DNA of 64,000 nt from CAIURC01 sp043777315. Its GTDB lineage: Bacteria; Verrucomicrobiota; Verrucomicrobiia; Chthoniobacterales; Chthoniobacteraceae. Below are positions 1 to 8,825 of the stretch, piece by piece; positions within the stretch are counted from its first letter, which is position 1; every line of letters starts with the position of its first letter. The stretch lies in contig JAYVPW010000066.1 in assembly GCA_043777315.1 (NCBI GenBank), positions 1 to 64,000 on the forward strand. The letters run 5' to 3'. A program made the position numbers and the translations under genes. The notes under the pieces were generated by a model. It searched no databases. It saw only the letters and a list, made by a program, of their open reading frames with translations, and was not told the DNA's origin.

Positions 1-59
1 ATACCATCTTGCCAAAATAAGCAGACGGGTTGCGGAGCGCCCGTCCCGGAGGGACGATC

Positions 60-209
60 GGAAATTAGCCGGTGGCGTGAGCCGCCGGAACCGGTCCCAA
101 AGGCGTTTTCGCCCCGGAGGGGCGGCGGAATACCGGGGATTCCAGCGCCCCTCCGGGGCGCCTCGGGTGTTTGGGACATACCGGTGGCTCACGCCACCGG
201 CTAATTTCC
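60..209. repeat. Long-armed palindromic intergenic element, copy 1
   Basis: The left arm starts GGAAATTAGCCGGTGGCGTG and the right arm (172-209) ends in its near-perfect reverse complement, CACGCCACCGGCTAATTTCC. The interior holds two more GC-rich stems built around CCCCGGAGGGG (111-123) and CCCCTCCGGGG (148-158). A similar stem, GTCCCGGAGGGAC, lies just outside at 43-55. The rest of 1-59 and the spacer 210-306 show no gene. Confidence 0.85.
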
Positions 210-306
210 ACTGGCCCTGCCGGGCCGACACCACAGCCGCCCGATGTCCGGATATTTCCCAGAGATGGTATAAGTCGTGACCGGGCTTCCAGCCCGGAGG
301 GCTGGA

Positions 307-483
307 GGAAATTAGCCGGGGGTCGAGCGCAGCGAAAACCCCCGGAACACGCACCACAGACGATCCCGCCCCGGAGGGCGCGGCGGAATCATCGGTGGCG
401 GTTCCGGCACCCTTCCAGGGTGCGCTCCATTTGGGGTCCGTGTTCCGGGGGTTTTCGCTGCGCTCGACCCCGGGCTAATTTCC
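307..483. repeat. Long-armed palindromic intergenic element, copy 2
   Basis: The two arms are about 44 nt each, 307-350 and 440-483, and are nearly exact reverse complements. They share the GGAAATTAGCC/GGCTAATTTCC termini with the copy at 60-209, but the sequence between the terminus and the loop differs. Small stems with a CCCGGAGGG-type core abut the element on both sides: AGCCCGGAGGGCT near 292-304 and ATCCCTCCGGGAT near 487-499. The element lies downstream of the cyclase gene that ends at 554. No coding potential is visible. Confidence 0.85.
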
Positions 484-553
484 TTCATCCCTCCGGGATG
501 CCTGTCGCGCCGACTTATTTCACAGTCTCCAAGGTCAGCCTTCAGGAGGCCAA

Positions 554-2653
554 CTACTTGTTCGCGAGGACGAAGACGCCGTCCCAGTCCGGGGGCGGCG
601 GGGTCGCGGAGTAGGCGATGGAGCGGCGGAGATAGTCGGCGGCGAGCCAGTCCGAGGGCTGGAGGGAGAGCGCGGCGGTGAAGGAGGCAGCGGCTTCGTG
701 GAAGAGGCGGGCGCGGTAGTGCCGGATGCCTTCCTCGTGATGCTGGAGCCACGCGGGGAGGGGGGCGGAGGGCTCGCGGGGGGCGAGGACGGTGAAGACT
801 TCGATGGGCCGGGCCCGGCCGGCGACCCGGAGGAGATCGACGGTGCGGACGAGGAAGGCGTCGCGGACGAGGGGGGCGACATTTTCGCCGATGAGGAGGT
901 CGGTGCCGAAGAGCTTGGTCGCGCCTTCGAGGCGGGAGGCGAGGTTGACGGCGTCGCCGATGGCGGAGAACTCGCGCTTTTCGTCGGAGCCAAGTTTGCC
1001 GACGATGGCTTCGCCGTGGTTGATGCCCATGCCGGCTTTGAGTTCGGGAAAGCCGCGCGCCTTCCAATCCTCGTTGAGGCGCACGAGGGCTATCCGCATT
1101 TCAAGGGCGGCGGCGACGGCGCGGCGGGCCTCGATTTCGTCGCCCGCGCTGACGAGGGCGCCCCACTGGGCCATGACGGCGTCGCCGATGAATTTGTCGA
1201 GGGTGCCGCGGTGGGCGAAGACGATGCGGACCATCTCGGTGAAGTATTCGTTGAGCTGCTCGACGAGGAGCTGGGCGTCGGCGGTCTCGGTGAGGGCGGT
1301 GAAGCCGCGGAGGTCGGAGAAGAAGACGGTGATGCTTTTGCGCTGACCGCCGATGGTGTTGAGGTAGCTGTCGGGGTTATCGAGGAGTTCTTTCACGACA
1401 TCGCGGGAGACGAAGCTCTCGAATTGCTGCCGGAGGCGCGATTTTTCCAAGCGCTCGAGGACCTGCTCGGCGATGGAGAAGCTGAGGCCGCTGGTGACGA
1501 GGGCGGCGAGGGGGCTGAAGACGATGGGGAAGATGCCGGCGAGGTTGTAGGCGGCCTGTGCCAGGCCGAAGAGCCCGGCGGTGAGGCCGATGAGGAGGAG
1601 GAAGCGCCAGAGCGGCGAGGAGACGAAGCGCCCGAGTGACCATGCGACTGCGCCGCCGAGGAGGATGAGGAGAAGGTCGAGCCAAGCGGGGGGCTCGATG
1701 AGGTAGTCGCCGGCGAGGGCGGCATTGAGGGCGCTGAGATGGATGCGGGGGCCGAGCGTGTCGCCAAACGGGGTGCGGAGTTCGTCTTTGATCCAGTTTC
1801 CATCGGGGCCGATGAGGACGATCTTGTCGCGGAAGAGTGCGCCGGAATTGTAAGGCGGCTGGTCCCAGAAACTGGGGACGAAGATTTCGTAGAGGGAAAA
1901 GGGGCGGATCTCCTCGGCGAAACGGAAGAGCAGGGGGTCGCGCGTGGTGGGGACTCGGGCGGCGTGCCCGCTCTGCTCCATCGCTCGCGCGACGAGGGAG
2001 TGGAAGTCTTCGGCGCCTTCGATGCGCGGGTCGTCGAGTTCCTTGACGCTGGTGAGGTAGCGAGCCCGGCGAACAACGCCATCGGGGTCGGACCAGAAAT
2101 TGACGAAGCCGACGCGCGGGTCGGGGCCGGGCGGAATGAGCGAGTGAGTCGGCGGGACGATCGTGTGACGAATCCGGCTGTCGTCGTCGCGCTCGCCTTG
2201 CTCGCGCGACTCGAGATTCGAGCCGATGACGACGTGGTCGCGATACTTTTCGAGAGCGGCGGCGAACGGCGGGTCGGTCTCCTTTTTTTCGACGGGAAAG
2301 AGCATGTCGAAGACGACGACCTTCGCGCCAGCCGCGATGAGACGCTCCATGATCAGCGGATAGAGGTCGCGAGGGTAGGGGAATCCCTGCCGCATCAACT
2401 GGAGTGCGGGCGACGCGGTGACGACGTCGTCCTTCATCGTGAGGTCGAGGGTGACGGAGGCGTTGTCGATGGCGAGGAAGATGACCTCGGGACTGGCTGG
2501 GCTTCGCTTGCCGCTGACGGCGAGTTGATCGCGGACCTTCCACGCCAAATCGCGGTAGTTGCCCGAGAAGTGGTGCAGCAGCGCGACCAGCAAAGTGCAG
2601 GCGGAACAGGCGAGTAAAAGGCTGCGGCGATGCTGGCGTCTGCCGGAGGTCAT
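554..2653 (-). CDS. CHASE2-domain adenylate cyclase (class III)
   Basis: A membrane-bound 699-residue nucleotide cyclase predicted to make cAMP from ATP in response to an extracytoplasmic signal. Residues 11-30 form an N-terminal membrane anchor. Residues about 48-310 are a CHASE2 sensor. Three hydrophobic segments follow (about 322-342, 347-367, 374-395), then a class III cyclase domain. The two metal-binding aspartates are visible in FFSDLRGFT (Asp447) and DKFIGDAV (Asp491). The adjacent Lys487, with Asp567 in AIGDAVN, fits adenine rather than guanine specificity. Asn570 and Arg574 (NLASRLE) are the transition-state pair. The C-terminal tail has a TPR-like stretch. The gene is divergent from the FecR-domain gene at 2758. 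The domain call is secure; the ligand is unknown. Confidence 0.93.
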   Translation of the reverse strand: MTSGRRQHRRSLLLACSACTLLVALLHHFSGNYRDLAWKVRDQLAVSGKRSPASPEVIFLAIDNASVTLDLTMKDDVVTASPALQLMRQGFPYPRDLYPLIMERLIAAGAKVVVFDMLFPVEKKETDPPFAAALEKYRDHVVIGSNLESREQGERDDDSRIRHTIVPPTHSLIPPGPDPRVGFVNFWSDPDGVVRRARYLTSVKELDDPRIEGAEDFHSLVARAMEQSGHAARVPTTRDPLLFRFAEEIRPFSLYEIFVPSFWDQPPYNSGALFRDKIVLIGPDGNWIKDELRTPFGDTLGPRIHLSALNAALAGDYLIEPPAWLDLLLILLGGAVAWSLGRFVSSPLWRFLLLIGLTAGLFGLAQAAYNLAGIFPIVFSPLAALVTSGLSFSIAEQVLERLEKSRLRQQFESFVSRDVVKELLDNPDSYLNTIGGQRKSITVFFSDLRGFTALTETADAQLLVEQLNEYFTEMVRIVFAHRGTLDKFIGDAVMAQWGALVSAGDEIEARRAVAAALEMRIALVRLNEDWKARGFPELKAGMGINHGEAIVGKLGSDEKREFSAIGDAVNLASRLEGATKLFGTDLLIGENVAPLVRDAFLVRTVDLLRVAGRARPIEVFTVLAPREPSAPLPAWLQHHEEGIRHYRARLFHEAAASFTAALSLQPSDWLAADYLRRSIAYSATPPPPDWDGVFVLANK

Positions 2654-2757
2654 GCGGCAGTTGTCTTATCGGCCAATGCTTTCGGCAACAACGGTGGAAG
2701 TTAGTTTTGCGGAGAAACACGCTTGACTCATTTGACATTTCCAAAAAAAGTCCCGCC

Positions 2758-3573
2758 ATGTTTCGCCAAAACCCCTCCTGCCTGTGGCCGATTTCATCGG
2801 CGCTCCTCGTTGTCACTGTTCTCGCTGGGCCTGCGAGTGCGGCCGTCCCGCTGAGCAAAGCAACCGTCACGAAAGTCGAGAACGTGGTGAACTACGGGGA
2901 GGTGAAAGGGGGTCACACCTCGAAGCGGCCTGCCGTGGCAGAAGACGTGGTCCGGCCAAACAACTTCCTCCTTTCGGAAACCGACTCCCGCGCCGAGCTG
3001 AAGTACGAAGACGGCACGGTCGTCCGCATCGGCCAGAATACGGTGTTCTCCTTTGACGCCGCCACGCGCACGCTCACGCTGGAGAAAGGGTCGCTCATTT
3101 TCTACATCCCGAAAGGCGCGGGCGGCGGCACGATCAAGACCCCGAGCCTCACCGCCGCGATCACCGGCACCGTCGGTAAAGTTTCGGACAACCTCATCGC
3201 CATCCTCGACGGCGAGGTGAAATTGCTTCCTTCCGGCCGCCCTGTCGGTACCGGTCAATTCGCCCGCAAGAACGCGGACGGCAGCATCACCGTCGCGCCC
3301 TTCGACCTCGCGAAAGCCTTTGAAGGAAAGCTGATGTCCTTCAACGGACCGATGCCGGGCTTCGACGACAAGGCGCTGACCTCGAAGGTCTCGCTCGCGC
3401 CGAACCTCTCGTTCTTCGACGCCCTCGAGCGGACGCAAGACCATTTCGTGATGGAAGAGAAGAAGCAGGAGAAGAAGCAGAAAAAAGAGGCTACGCCTCC
3501 GCCGACGCCGGAACCCCCCCCGCCCACACCTATCCGTCGCGTCACTCCCAAACCGACGCCGGACAACCGATAA
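2758..3573 (+). CDS. FecR-domain secreted protein with proline-rich C-terminus
   Basis: This 271-residue protein has a signal peptide (hydrophobic core then AGPASAA) and a FecR-type beta domain over roughly residues 40-170. The segments DGTVVRIGQNTVFSF and TIKTPSLTAAITGT are typical of the family. The C-terminus changes into a Lys/Glu run and then a Pro-rich tail resembling a TonB-like periplasmic linker. The ATG at 2758 is preferred because the signal peptide starts there; a TTG 51 nt upstream adds only polar residues. Classical FecR proteins are sigma regulators, but this one lacks an N-terminal cytoplasmic domain, so it is more likely a periplasmic or surface FecR-domain protein. It lies 15 nt before the barrel gene, probably in one operon. 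Confidence 0.85.
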   Translation: MFRQNPSCLWPISSALLVVTVLAGPASAAVPLSKATVTKVENVVNYGEVKGGHTSKRPAVAEDVVRPNNFLLSETDSRAELKYEDGTVVRIGQNTVFSFDAATRTLTLEKGSLIFYIPKGAGGGTIKTPSLTAAITGTVGKVSDNLIAILDGEVKLLPSGRPVGTGQFARKNADGSITVAPFDLAKAFEGKLMSFNGPMPGFDDKALTSKVSLAPNLSFFDALERTQDHFVMEEKKQEKKQKKEATPPPTPEPPPPTPIRRVTPKPTPDNR

Positions 3574-3588
3574 CATCCTGAAATCCTC

Positions 3589-4470
3589 ATGAACCTTCTC
3601 AAAATGAAAGCGCGCCACCTCGCCATTTCGCTCGTCCCGCTGCTCGGCGGACTGTCCACTCCATTGTTTGCGCAGGACGGAAAAGCCGTGCATTCGCTGC
3701 GCACCTCCGCCTCGCAGCAGAGCGCCACGTCGGTGGAAGATCTCGGTGAAATAACCGAAGAGGCACCCGTCAAGTTCCGCAGCGACATCAGCACGGTCGC
3801 GAACTACACGAGCAACGCCAAGCTCAGCGGCAATCACGGCAGCGGCGACTTCCTCTTCTTCCCGACCATCGAGGGCGGGGTGAATGTGAAGCTTGGAAAA
3901 CAGTTCACCTTCGACCTCGACACCAAGGTCGAGAGCGCCGTTTACGCGCGCTTCGACGAGCGCTCGTTTGTCGGATATTCGGCGACGGCGACGCTCGACT
4001 GGCGTCCAAAGCCCAACCTCCCGCGCATCTACATCGGTGCCGAACCCTACCGCTACGATCGCTTCGACACGGGTGACTTGATCACGCAAGCCGTCGGGCT
4101 GACGACCGGGACGGACTGGGGATTTTCGTTCAACGACGGGAACACGCTGGCCTTTGTCGGCTACAGCTTCACGCACTACTACGCCGACCCCGGCATCGAT
4201 GAGCGGAACCAGCACCGCGCAGTCGTCGGCATCACCCATCACATCGCGCAGCGTGTTTATGGGCAGGTTGTCTATTCGTATCAGCATTCCGATTACGACA
4301 ATGTGGACCGGACTGACTCACGCCACATCGCGGCGGTGAATTTTTCGTATCAGATCAACCGGCATCTTTTCGCCACCGCGAGCGCCAGTTTTGTCGATAA
4401 CGATTCCACGCAGCTCCGCTCCTCCTATCAATCCACCGGCGCGTCGCTCGGGTTGACCTGGCAGTTCTAG
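3589..4470 (+). CDS. Outer-membrane beta-barrel protein, function unknown
   Basis: This 293-residue protein has an N-terminal signal peptide (cleavage near LFAQDG) and then alternating hydrophobic/polar beta strands rich in Tyr, Phe and Gly. It ends in aromatic TWQF, as outer-membrane proteins recognised by BamA usually do. Strand-like segments such as RVYGQVVYSYQHSDY and HLFATASASFVD recur at regular spacing. A second ATG at 3604 could also be the start. No enzyme motif was seen. It sits in tandem after the FecR-domain gene, suggesting that the pair acts together at the cell surface. Family assignment is by fold pattern only. Confidence 0.75.
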   Translation: MNLLKMKARHLAISLVPLLGGLSTPLFAQDGKAVHSLRTSASQQSATSVEDLGEITEEAPVKFRSDISTVANYTSNAKLSGNHGSGDFLFFPTIEGGVNVKLGKQFTFDLDTKVESAVYARFDERSFVGYSATATLDWRPKPNLPRIYIGAEPYRYDRFDTGDLITQAVGLTTGTDWGFSFNDGNTLAFVGYSFTHYYADPGIDERNQHRAVVGITHHIAQRVYGQVVYSYQHSDYDNVDRTDSRHIAAVNFSYQINRHLFATASASFVDNDSTQLRSSYQSTGASLGLTWQF

Positions 4471-4491
4471 CCGCGACTGCGCGCGGGCGCG

Positions 4492-4707
4492 AATTTTTTG
4501 CCGCGAAGGAGCGAAGGAGCGAAGGCGGAGAGAGACGGCAATCCGTGGCGAAAGTCCGGATCGTTTGCCCTCGGCTTTCAGTAGAGCGGACGTGGCGGTT
4601 CCGACCGGGAGACACACGCCGGTTGGCAAAGATCGGGCCCGGCTTGCTTCTTTCTCAACTGCGCCTTCGCTCCTTCGCTTCTTCGCTCCTTCGCGGTTAA
4701 AAAATTT
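4492..4707. repeat. Palindromic element with GAAGGAGC-unit arms before pgsA
   Basis: The left arm (4492-4527) reads AATTTTTTGCCGCGAAGGAG and continues with GCGAAGG units. The right arm (4662-4707) is the reverse complement, ending CGCGGTTAAAAAATTT, and carries one extra CTTCTTCGCT-like unit. The centre (4528-4661) shows no gene. The right arm ends 6 nt before the pgsA start codon, so a transcript from upstream would carry the fold in its leader. Confidence 0.8.
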
Positions 4708-4713
4708 CCGCCG

Positions 4714-5352
4714 ATGACCACCGCGAACCAGATCACCATCACGCGGATCATCTTGATCCCCGTCTTCGTGATGATGGCGATCTACTACGGCCGCAGCGTC
4801 GATCGCCACGACCCGCAGAACTGGCAGCGCTGGCTCGCCATCGGCATCTTCGTCCTCGCCGCCGCCAGCGACGGCATCGATGGCTACATCGCGAGGCACT
4901 ACGACCAAAAGACCCGGCTCGGCGTCATCCTCGACCCCATCGCCGACAAAGGCCTCCTCCTCGCCGGCATCATCACCCTCAGCTTCACGAACTGGAGCTA
5001 CCAGTTCCCCCTCTGGTTCCCTGTGCTTGTCATCGCGCGCGACGTCATCGTCGTCGTCGGCGCCCTTACGCTGAATTTTCTGAACGGTACCGTGCTGGTA
5101 AAGCCGAGCTGGACGGGCAAGACCGCGACCGCCTTCCAGATGCTCGCCCTCGCTCTGGCGATGCTGGAAATCAACCCCTTCACCAAAACCGTCCAGCTCG
5201 CCGCGTGGGCCGTGGATCTCGATTTCATCGACCTCGCCGTCATCCTCGCCGGGCTCTTCACTGCGATCTCCGGCGTCGGCTACGTGATGAATGGCATCGG
5301 CCAAATCCACGACAAAGGCCACGGCGACCCCAAGCCGTGGGGGGAGATTTGA
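4714..5352 (+). CDS. pgsA: CDP-diacylglycerol-glycerol-3-phosphate 3-phosphatidyltransferase
   Basis: This integral membrane enzyme makes phosphatidylglycerol-phosphate, the committed step to phosphatidylglycerol and cardiolipin. The 212-residue product carries the CDP-alcohol phosphotransferase signature DG-x2-AR-x8-G-x3-D-x3-D as ASDGIDGYIARHYD, then TRLGVILDPIADK, near residues 53-80. It opens with the family-typical NQITITRIILIPVF. Several hydrophobic helices follow. Other CDP-alcohol transferases share the motif, but the N-terminus and the length fit PgsA. A palindromic repeat ends 6 nt before its start. Confidence 0.92.
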   Translation: MTTANQITITRIILIPVFVMMAIYYGRSVDRHDPQNWQRWLAIGIFVLAAASDGIDGYIARHYDQKTRLGVILDPIADKGLLLAGIITLSFTNWSYQFPLWFPVLVIARDVIVVVGALTLNFLNGTVLVKPSWTGKTATAFQMLALALAMLEINPFTKTVQLAAWAVDLDFIDLAVILAGLFTAISGVGYVMNGIGQIHDKGHGDPKPWGEI

Positions 5353-5385
5353 AAAGCGACCCCGCCGCGCGCCAGCTCTTGTCCG

Positions 5386-5504
5386 GTCATCCTGAGCGAA
5401 GCGAAGCGGAGTCGAAGGACCTCTTACATTTCCCCCGGATGCACGCGCGCAACGGAGAGAAGTAAGAGGTTCTTCGACTCCGCTGGCGCTGCGCTCAGAA
5501 TCAC
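5386..5504. repeat. GTCATCCTGAGCG palindromic element, copy 1 of 4
   Basis: It begins GTCATCCTGAGCGAAGCGAA and continues to a GAAGGACCTCTTAC block. After a unique centre it returns as GTAAGAGGTTCTTCGACTCC to CGCTCAGAATCAC. The two halves are imperfect reverse complements. The same layout is seen at 25602-25726, 34568-34700 and 57947-58075. It lies in the pgsA-der gap, with no gene in it. Confidence 0.88.
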
Positions 5505-5599
5505 TTTGAAAAACGACGCGCCCGGCCTCGCGAGCGATTATCCATTTGCCCCCCGCCGGATTGCTGCTTCTCTCCGCCCCGCACTTTACCTCGCATCCC

Positions 5600-7114
5600 A
5601 TGTCTGAACGCATCGTCGCCATCGTCGGCCGTCCCAATGTCGGCAAATCCGCCCTCTTCAACCGCCTCGCCGGGCGCAAAATCTCCATCGTCCACGACAT
5701 GCCCGGCGTCACCCGCGACCGCATCGCCACGACCTGCAAGCTCGGCAACTACCCGTTCACCATCTTCGACACCGGCGGCATTGGCAGCAACGTGGACGCC
5801 TCCTTCACCGACCAGGTCCACGCCGAAGTCGATATCGCCGTCGAGACCGCCGACGTGCTGCTCTTCGTCGTCGATGGCCAGTCCGGGCTGAACCCCATCG
5901 ACGAAGAACTCGCCCGCCAGCTTCGCCGCGTCCGCAAGCCCGTCATCCTCGTCATCAACAAAATCGACGTGGACCAGCACGCGCCCAACGCCGTCGAATT
6001 CTCCCGCCTCGGCTTTGAACACCACATCGCCATCTCCGCCGAGCACAACCGCGCCATCGAGCCCCTCGTCGCCTGGGCCGAGCGCCTCCTCCCGCCGCAC
6101 GACTTCGCCCTCGCCGAGGCCGAGGCGCTGAAAGAGCCCGTCAAAATCGCCATCGTCGGCCGCCCGAATGTCGGCAAAAGCTCCCTCACCAACATGATCC
6201 TCCAGGACGAGCGCACCATCGTCTCCGAGATCGCCGGCACCACCCGCGACGCCATCGACATCCCCTACCAGCGCCACGGCTGCGACTACCTCCTCATCGA
6301 CACCGCCGGCATCCGCCCCCGCGGCAAAGTCTCCTCCAGCGTCGAAGTCTTCTCCGTCATGCGCAGCGAATCCAGCATCCGCCGCGCAGACCTCTGCCTC
6401 CTCGTCATCGACGCCAGCATGGGCGTCACCGCGCAGGACAAAAAGATCGCCGGCCTCATCCAGGAAGCCCGCAAACCCTGCGTCGTCGCCGTGAATAAAT
6501 GGGACCTCGTCAAAGACAAAACCGACGACAAAGAAGCCCTCAATGAATTCCTCGCCGACCTCCGCGCCGAACTCTTCTTCCTCGACTACGCCCCCGTCCT
6601 CCTCGCTTCCGCGAAAACCGGCGCGGAAATGACCCGCATCTTCAAAACCATCGAGCGCATCCGCAACGAAGCGCAAAACCGCATCGGCACCGGCCCCCTC
6701 AACCGCCTCCTCGCCGCTGCCGCCACCGCCCATCCCGCTCCCGCCCAAGCCGGGCGCCGCTTCAAAATCCTCTACGGCACCCTCGCCGCCACCCGCACCC
6801 GCAGCCCGATCCCCATCCCCGAGATCGTCCTCTTCTGCAACGACGAAAAGCTCCTCGTCGAAAGCTACCGCCGTTTCCTCGAAGCCCGCATCCGCGAAAG
6901 TTGGCCCTGCACCGGCCTCCCGCTCCTCTTTCACCTCCGTCCCCGCGAAGTCAAAGGCTCCGCCAAACAAGCCGCCCGCGGCCGAAAAGGCGGCGAGCAA
7001 AAGCCCAAGACCCCCCGCAGCGAAGAGCACGCCTCCCGCAAAAAGCGCGACCTCTACCCCGCCGGCAAAAAGCGCCCCTCCCGCGGCATCACCGGCCGCC
7101 GGCAAGGCGGGTGA
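5600..7114 (+). CDS. der: Ribosome biogenesis GTPase Der (EngA)
   Basis: This tandem-GTPase protein is needed for 50S subunit maturation. The ATG at 5600 gives 504 residues starting MSERIVAIVGRPNVGKSALF. The first G domain has P-loop GRPNVGKS near residues 10-17, DTGGI and NKID; the second has GRPNVGKSSL near residue 186, DTAGI and NKWD. A KH-like domain follows. The C-terminus is extended by about 50 Lys/Arg-rich residues (KQAARGRKGG onwards), probably an RNA-binding tail. The in-frame upstream start at 5546 adds 18 residues not typical of the family. Confidence 0.96.
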   Translation: MSERIVAIVGRPNVGKSALFNRLAGRKISIVHDMPGVTRDRIATTCKLGNYPFTIFDTGGIGSNVDASFTDQVHAEVDIAVETADVLLFVVDGQSGLNPIDEELARQLRRVRKPVILVINKIDVDQHAPNAVEFSRLGFEHHIAISAEHNRAIEPLVAWAERLLPPHDFALAEAEALKEPVKIAIVGRPNVGKSSLTNMILQDERTIVSEIAGTTRDAIDIPYQRHGCDYLLIDTAGIRPRGKVSSSVEVFSVMRSESSIRRADLCLLVIDASMGVTAQDKKIAGLIQEARKPCVVAVNKWDLVKDKTDDKEALNEFLADLRAELFFLDYAPVLLASAKTGAEMTRIFKTIERIRNEAQNRIGTGPLNRLLAAAATAHPAPAQAGRRFKILYGTLAATRTRSPIPIPEIVLFCNDEKLLVESYRRFLEARIRESWPCTGLPLLFHLRPREVKGSAKQAARGRKGGEQKPKTPRSEEHASRKKRDLYPAGKKRPSRGITGRRQGG

Positions 7115-7394
7115 GTTCGGAGGCCGCGCACTCCCCTCGTTGACTTGGAGAACAGCCCAGCAAACTCGAATAGGGCCCCCGATTACCGCCTCGCGCCACT
7201 CGGAGGAGTTGCTCGAGGCCCCGCTTGATTTTGTCCGAATTATTCAAACGCGAGATTAGCCGCAGGTGCGGATCAAGCGCGGGTCGATCATCCGACCTTG
7301 TGTCTTTTGTGCGAGTCATCCATTGCACAGGGGCGGATACTCCGTTTCTGCGTCGGCAAGCTCGAAGTAAGGAAGTCTATATTCCAAATTAAGC
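7115..7394. other. Intergenic stretch, no gene seen
   Basis: This 280-bp gap lies between der and the converging pilin-like gene. No coding potential, tRNA-like fold or long palindrome is evident. From about 7230 the base composition becomes visibly more AT-rich, marking the edge of the pilin cluster. Confidence 0.6.
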
Positions 7395-8825
7395 CTAGCG
7401 CGTATCCTCGAACCAGCTCGCGATTTTGTAGTCGAGGATCATTCCGGCGTAATCCAAGGATTCATCGTAGTGGAACCTCGTTACTCCGGTCATCCTGATT
7501 GACTTGCCCACGACGCTGCCGGAGTAACTCCCGCGCGAGCCCCCTCCATTAATAGTTATCGCCGCATCGGGCGCATAGACAGCCGCTTCGATATTTGCAT
7601 TTCCGGCTAACTTGATAACGGGAGTTGTGCCATCTGTTGGTTGAATCCCATAGATCAAAAGGTGGCTGGGGCGGGCGTCCGTTGTCCCGTTTCCGTTGGT
7701 AATACCATTCCCGCCAATCTCGACATCACCTGCCGCATAAATGGTGGCGATGACATTCTTGTCTATCAGGATTTGCGCATTGCCTGTCTCCCTGATATCT
7801 CCGGTCACCCAAATCTCGACGTAGGTCGTCGCGCTCGGATCTCCCGTGATGGTCAAGACCTCTCCGCCTGAAAGTGCGATCGTACTCAGTTTATAGCGTG
7901 CGACGCCTTTGATGGCGCTGGACGCTAATGTAGCGGTCGTCGTGACCGAAGACGGAAAGAAATTAAAAATAGTCCAGGTCGGCGCTCGAAAACTCGGAAG
8001 ATCCCGGTAGAAATCATCCCGAATTTCACCTGTGACATTCGCCAAGCCCGTGACTGATCCGTTGTTGGTCGCGGCATCCCCATACACCTGCGCATTGCCT
8101 GCACTAATCAAAGTGCCGTCGGTGGCAATGCTTCCATTTGATAGCCGCTTGGAAATATCCCACTGTCCGTCCGTGGATTTGAGCGGATCAGTGGAGTCGT
8201 AGCTATCGATGACGATGTTTTGATCGGTGTAATCCATGGTGGTCTTGGCAATTTGCGCTTTGTCGAATGCCGATATTGGACGGGCGATGATCTCCAGTTT
8301 TCGCGACGCCTGCGGGGAGGCGACTCGTGCTCCGGTGTAGCGGTCGAACCTAAGGCTGAGCTTGCGAAGATCAAGGTCGCGCCGTTCATTGCCCGACCTC
8401 GCCGGTCCTGGGATCGCGGTACTTCCGATCGAGCGGATTCGGTAGTACTGCCAGCCATTGGAATCAACAAGAGAAGCAGGCGCATCAACGCTGACACTCA
8501 TTGTCATCCGTGTGCCGCCTTCCCCGGCGTAATTTACGGTGGTCAGGCTGTATGCGCTCAGTGCCCCACCCGCGGTCCCGACCCACGGTGAATCCCACGC
8601 CCCGCCGGGAGTCTGGATATTTTTGCGCAGTTGGACGATGGCCAAATCCACACCCGATTCTGCGGCGATAAGCGCTTCCTGCCAACTCGCAGCATGGAAG
8701 GTATTCAGATATTTATTGCTTACCAAACGCATGACCTCGGCGGCCCCCATCGTTAAAACCAGAATTGCAAGTATAGCGTAGATTAGGGCGCTTCCCTTGT
8801 TTGTGAGGCGGAGGGATGTTTTCAT
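7395..8825 (-). CDS. PilX-like pilus-assembly protein
   Basis: This 476-residue protein has one N-terminal hydrophobic helix (GSALIYAILAILVLTMG) followed by WQEALIAAESGVDLAIVQL. That layout is typical of PilX/GspK-type minor pilin-like proteins, in which an AAESG stretch follows the helix. The C-terminal half is Gly/Asn/Thr-rich and beta-like (AGDVEIGGNGITNGNGTTD, NIEAAVYAPDAAITINGGG), resembling the domain of unknown function found on such proteins in Gram-negative bacteria. Its ATG overlaps the stop codon of the preceding pilin gene (TAATG). Its base composition is lower in GC than that of der or gltB. The exact role in pilus or secretion assembly is inferred. Confidence 0.72.
   Translation of the reverse strand: MKTSLRLTNKGSALIYAILAILVLTMGAAEVMRLVSNKYLNTFHAASWQEALIAAESGVDLAIVQLRKNIQTPGGAWDSPWVGTAGGALSAYSLTTVNYAGEGGTRMTMSVSVDAPASLVDSNGWQYYRIRSIGSTAIPGPARSGNERRDLDLRKLSLRFDRYTGARVASPQASRKLEIIARPISAFDKAQIAKTTMDYTDQNIVIDSYDSTDPLKSTDGQWDISKRLSNGSIATDGTLISAGNAQVYGDAATNNGSVTGLANVTGEIRDDFYRDLPSFRAPTWTIFNFFPSSVTTTATLASSAIKGVARYKLSTIALSGGEVLTITGDPSATTYVEIWVTGDIRETGNAQILIDKNVIATIYAAGDVEIGGNGITNGNGTTDARPSHLLIYGIQPTDGTTPVIKLAGNANIEAAVYAPDAAITINGGGSRGSYSGSVVGKSIRMTGVTRFHYDESLDYAGMILDYKIASWFEDTR

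Noticed and set aside
7115..7394. Possible tRNA or small RNA in the gap after der
   Set aside because: No cloverleaf arms, no TTCGA-type T-loop in context and no clear terminator.
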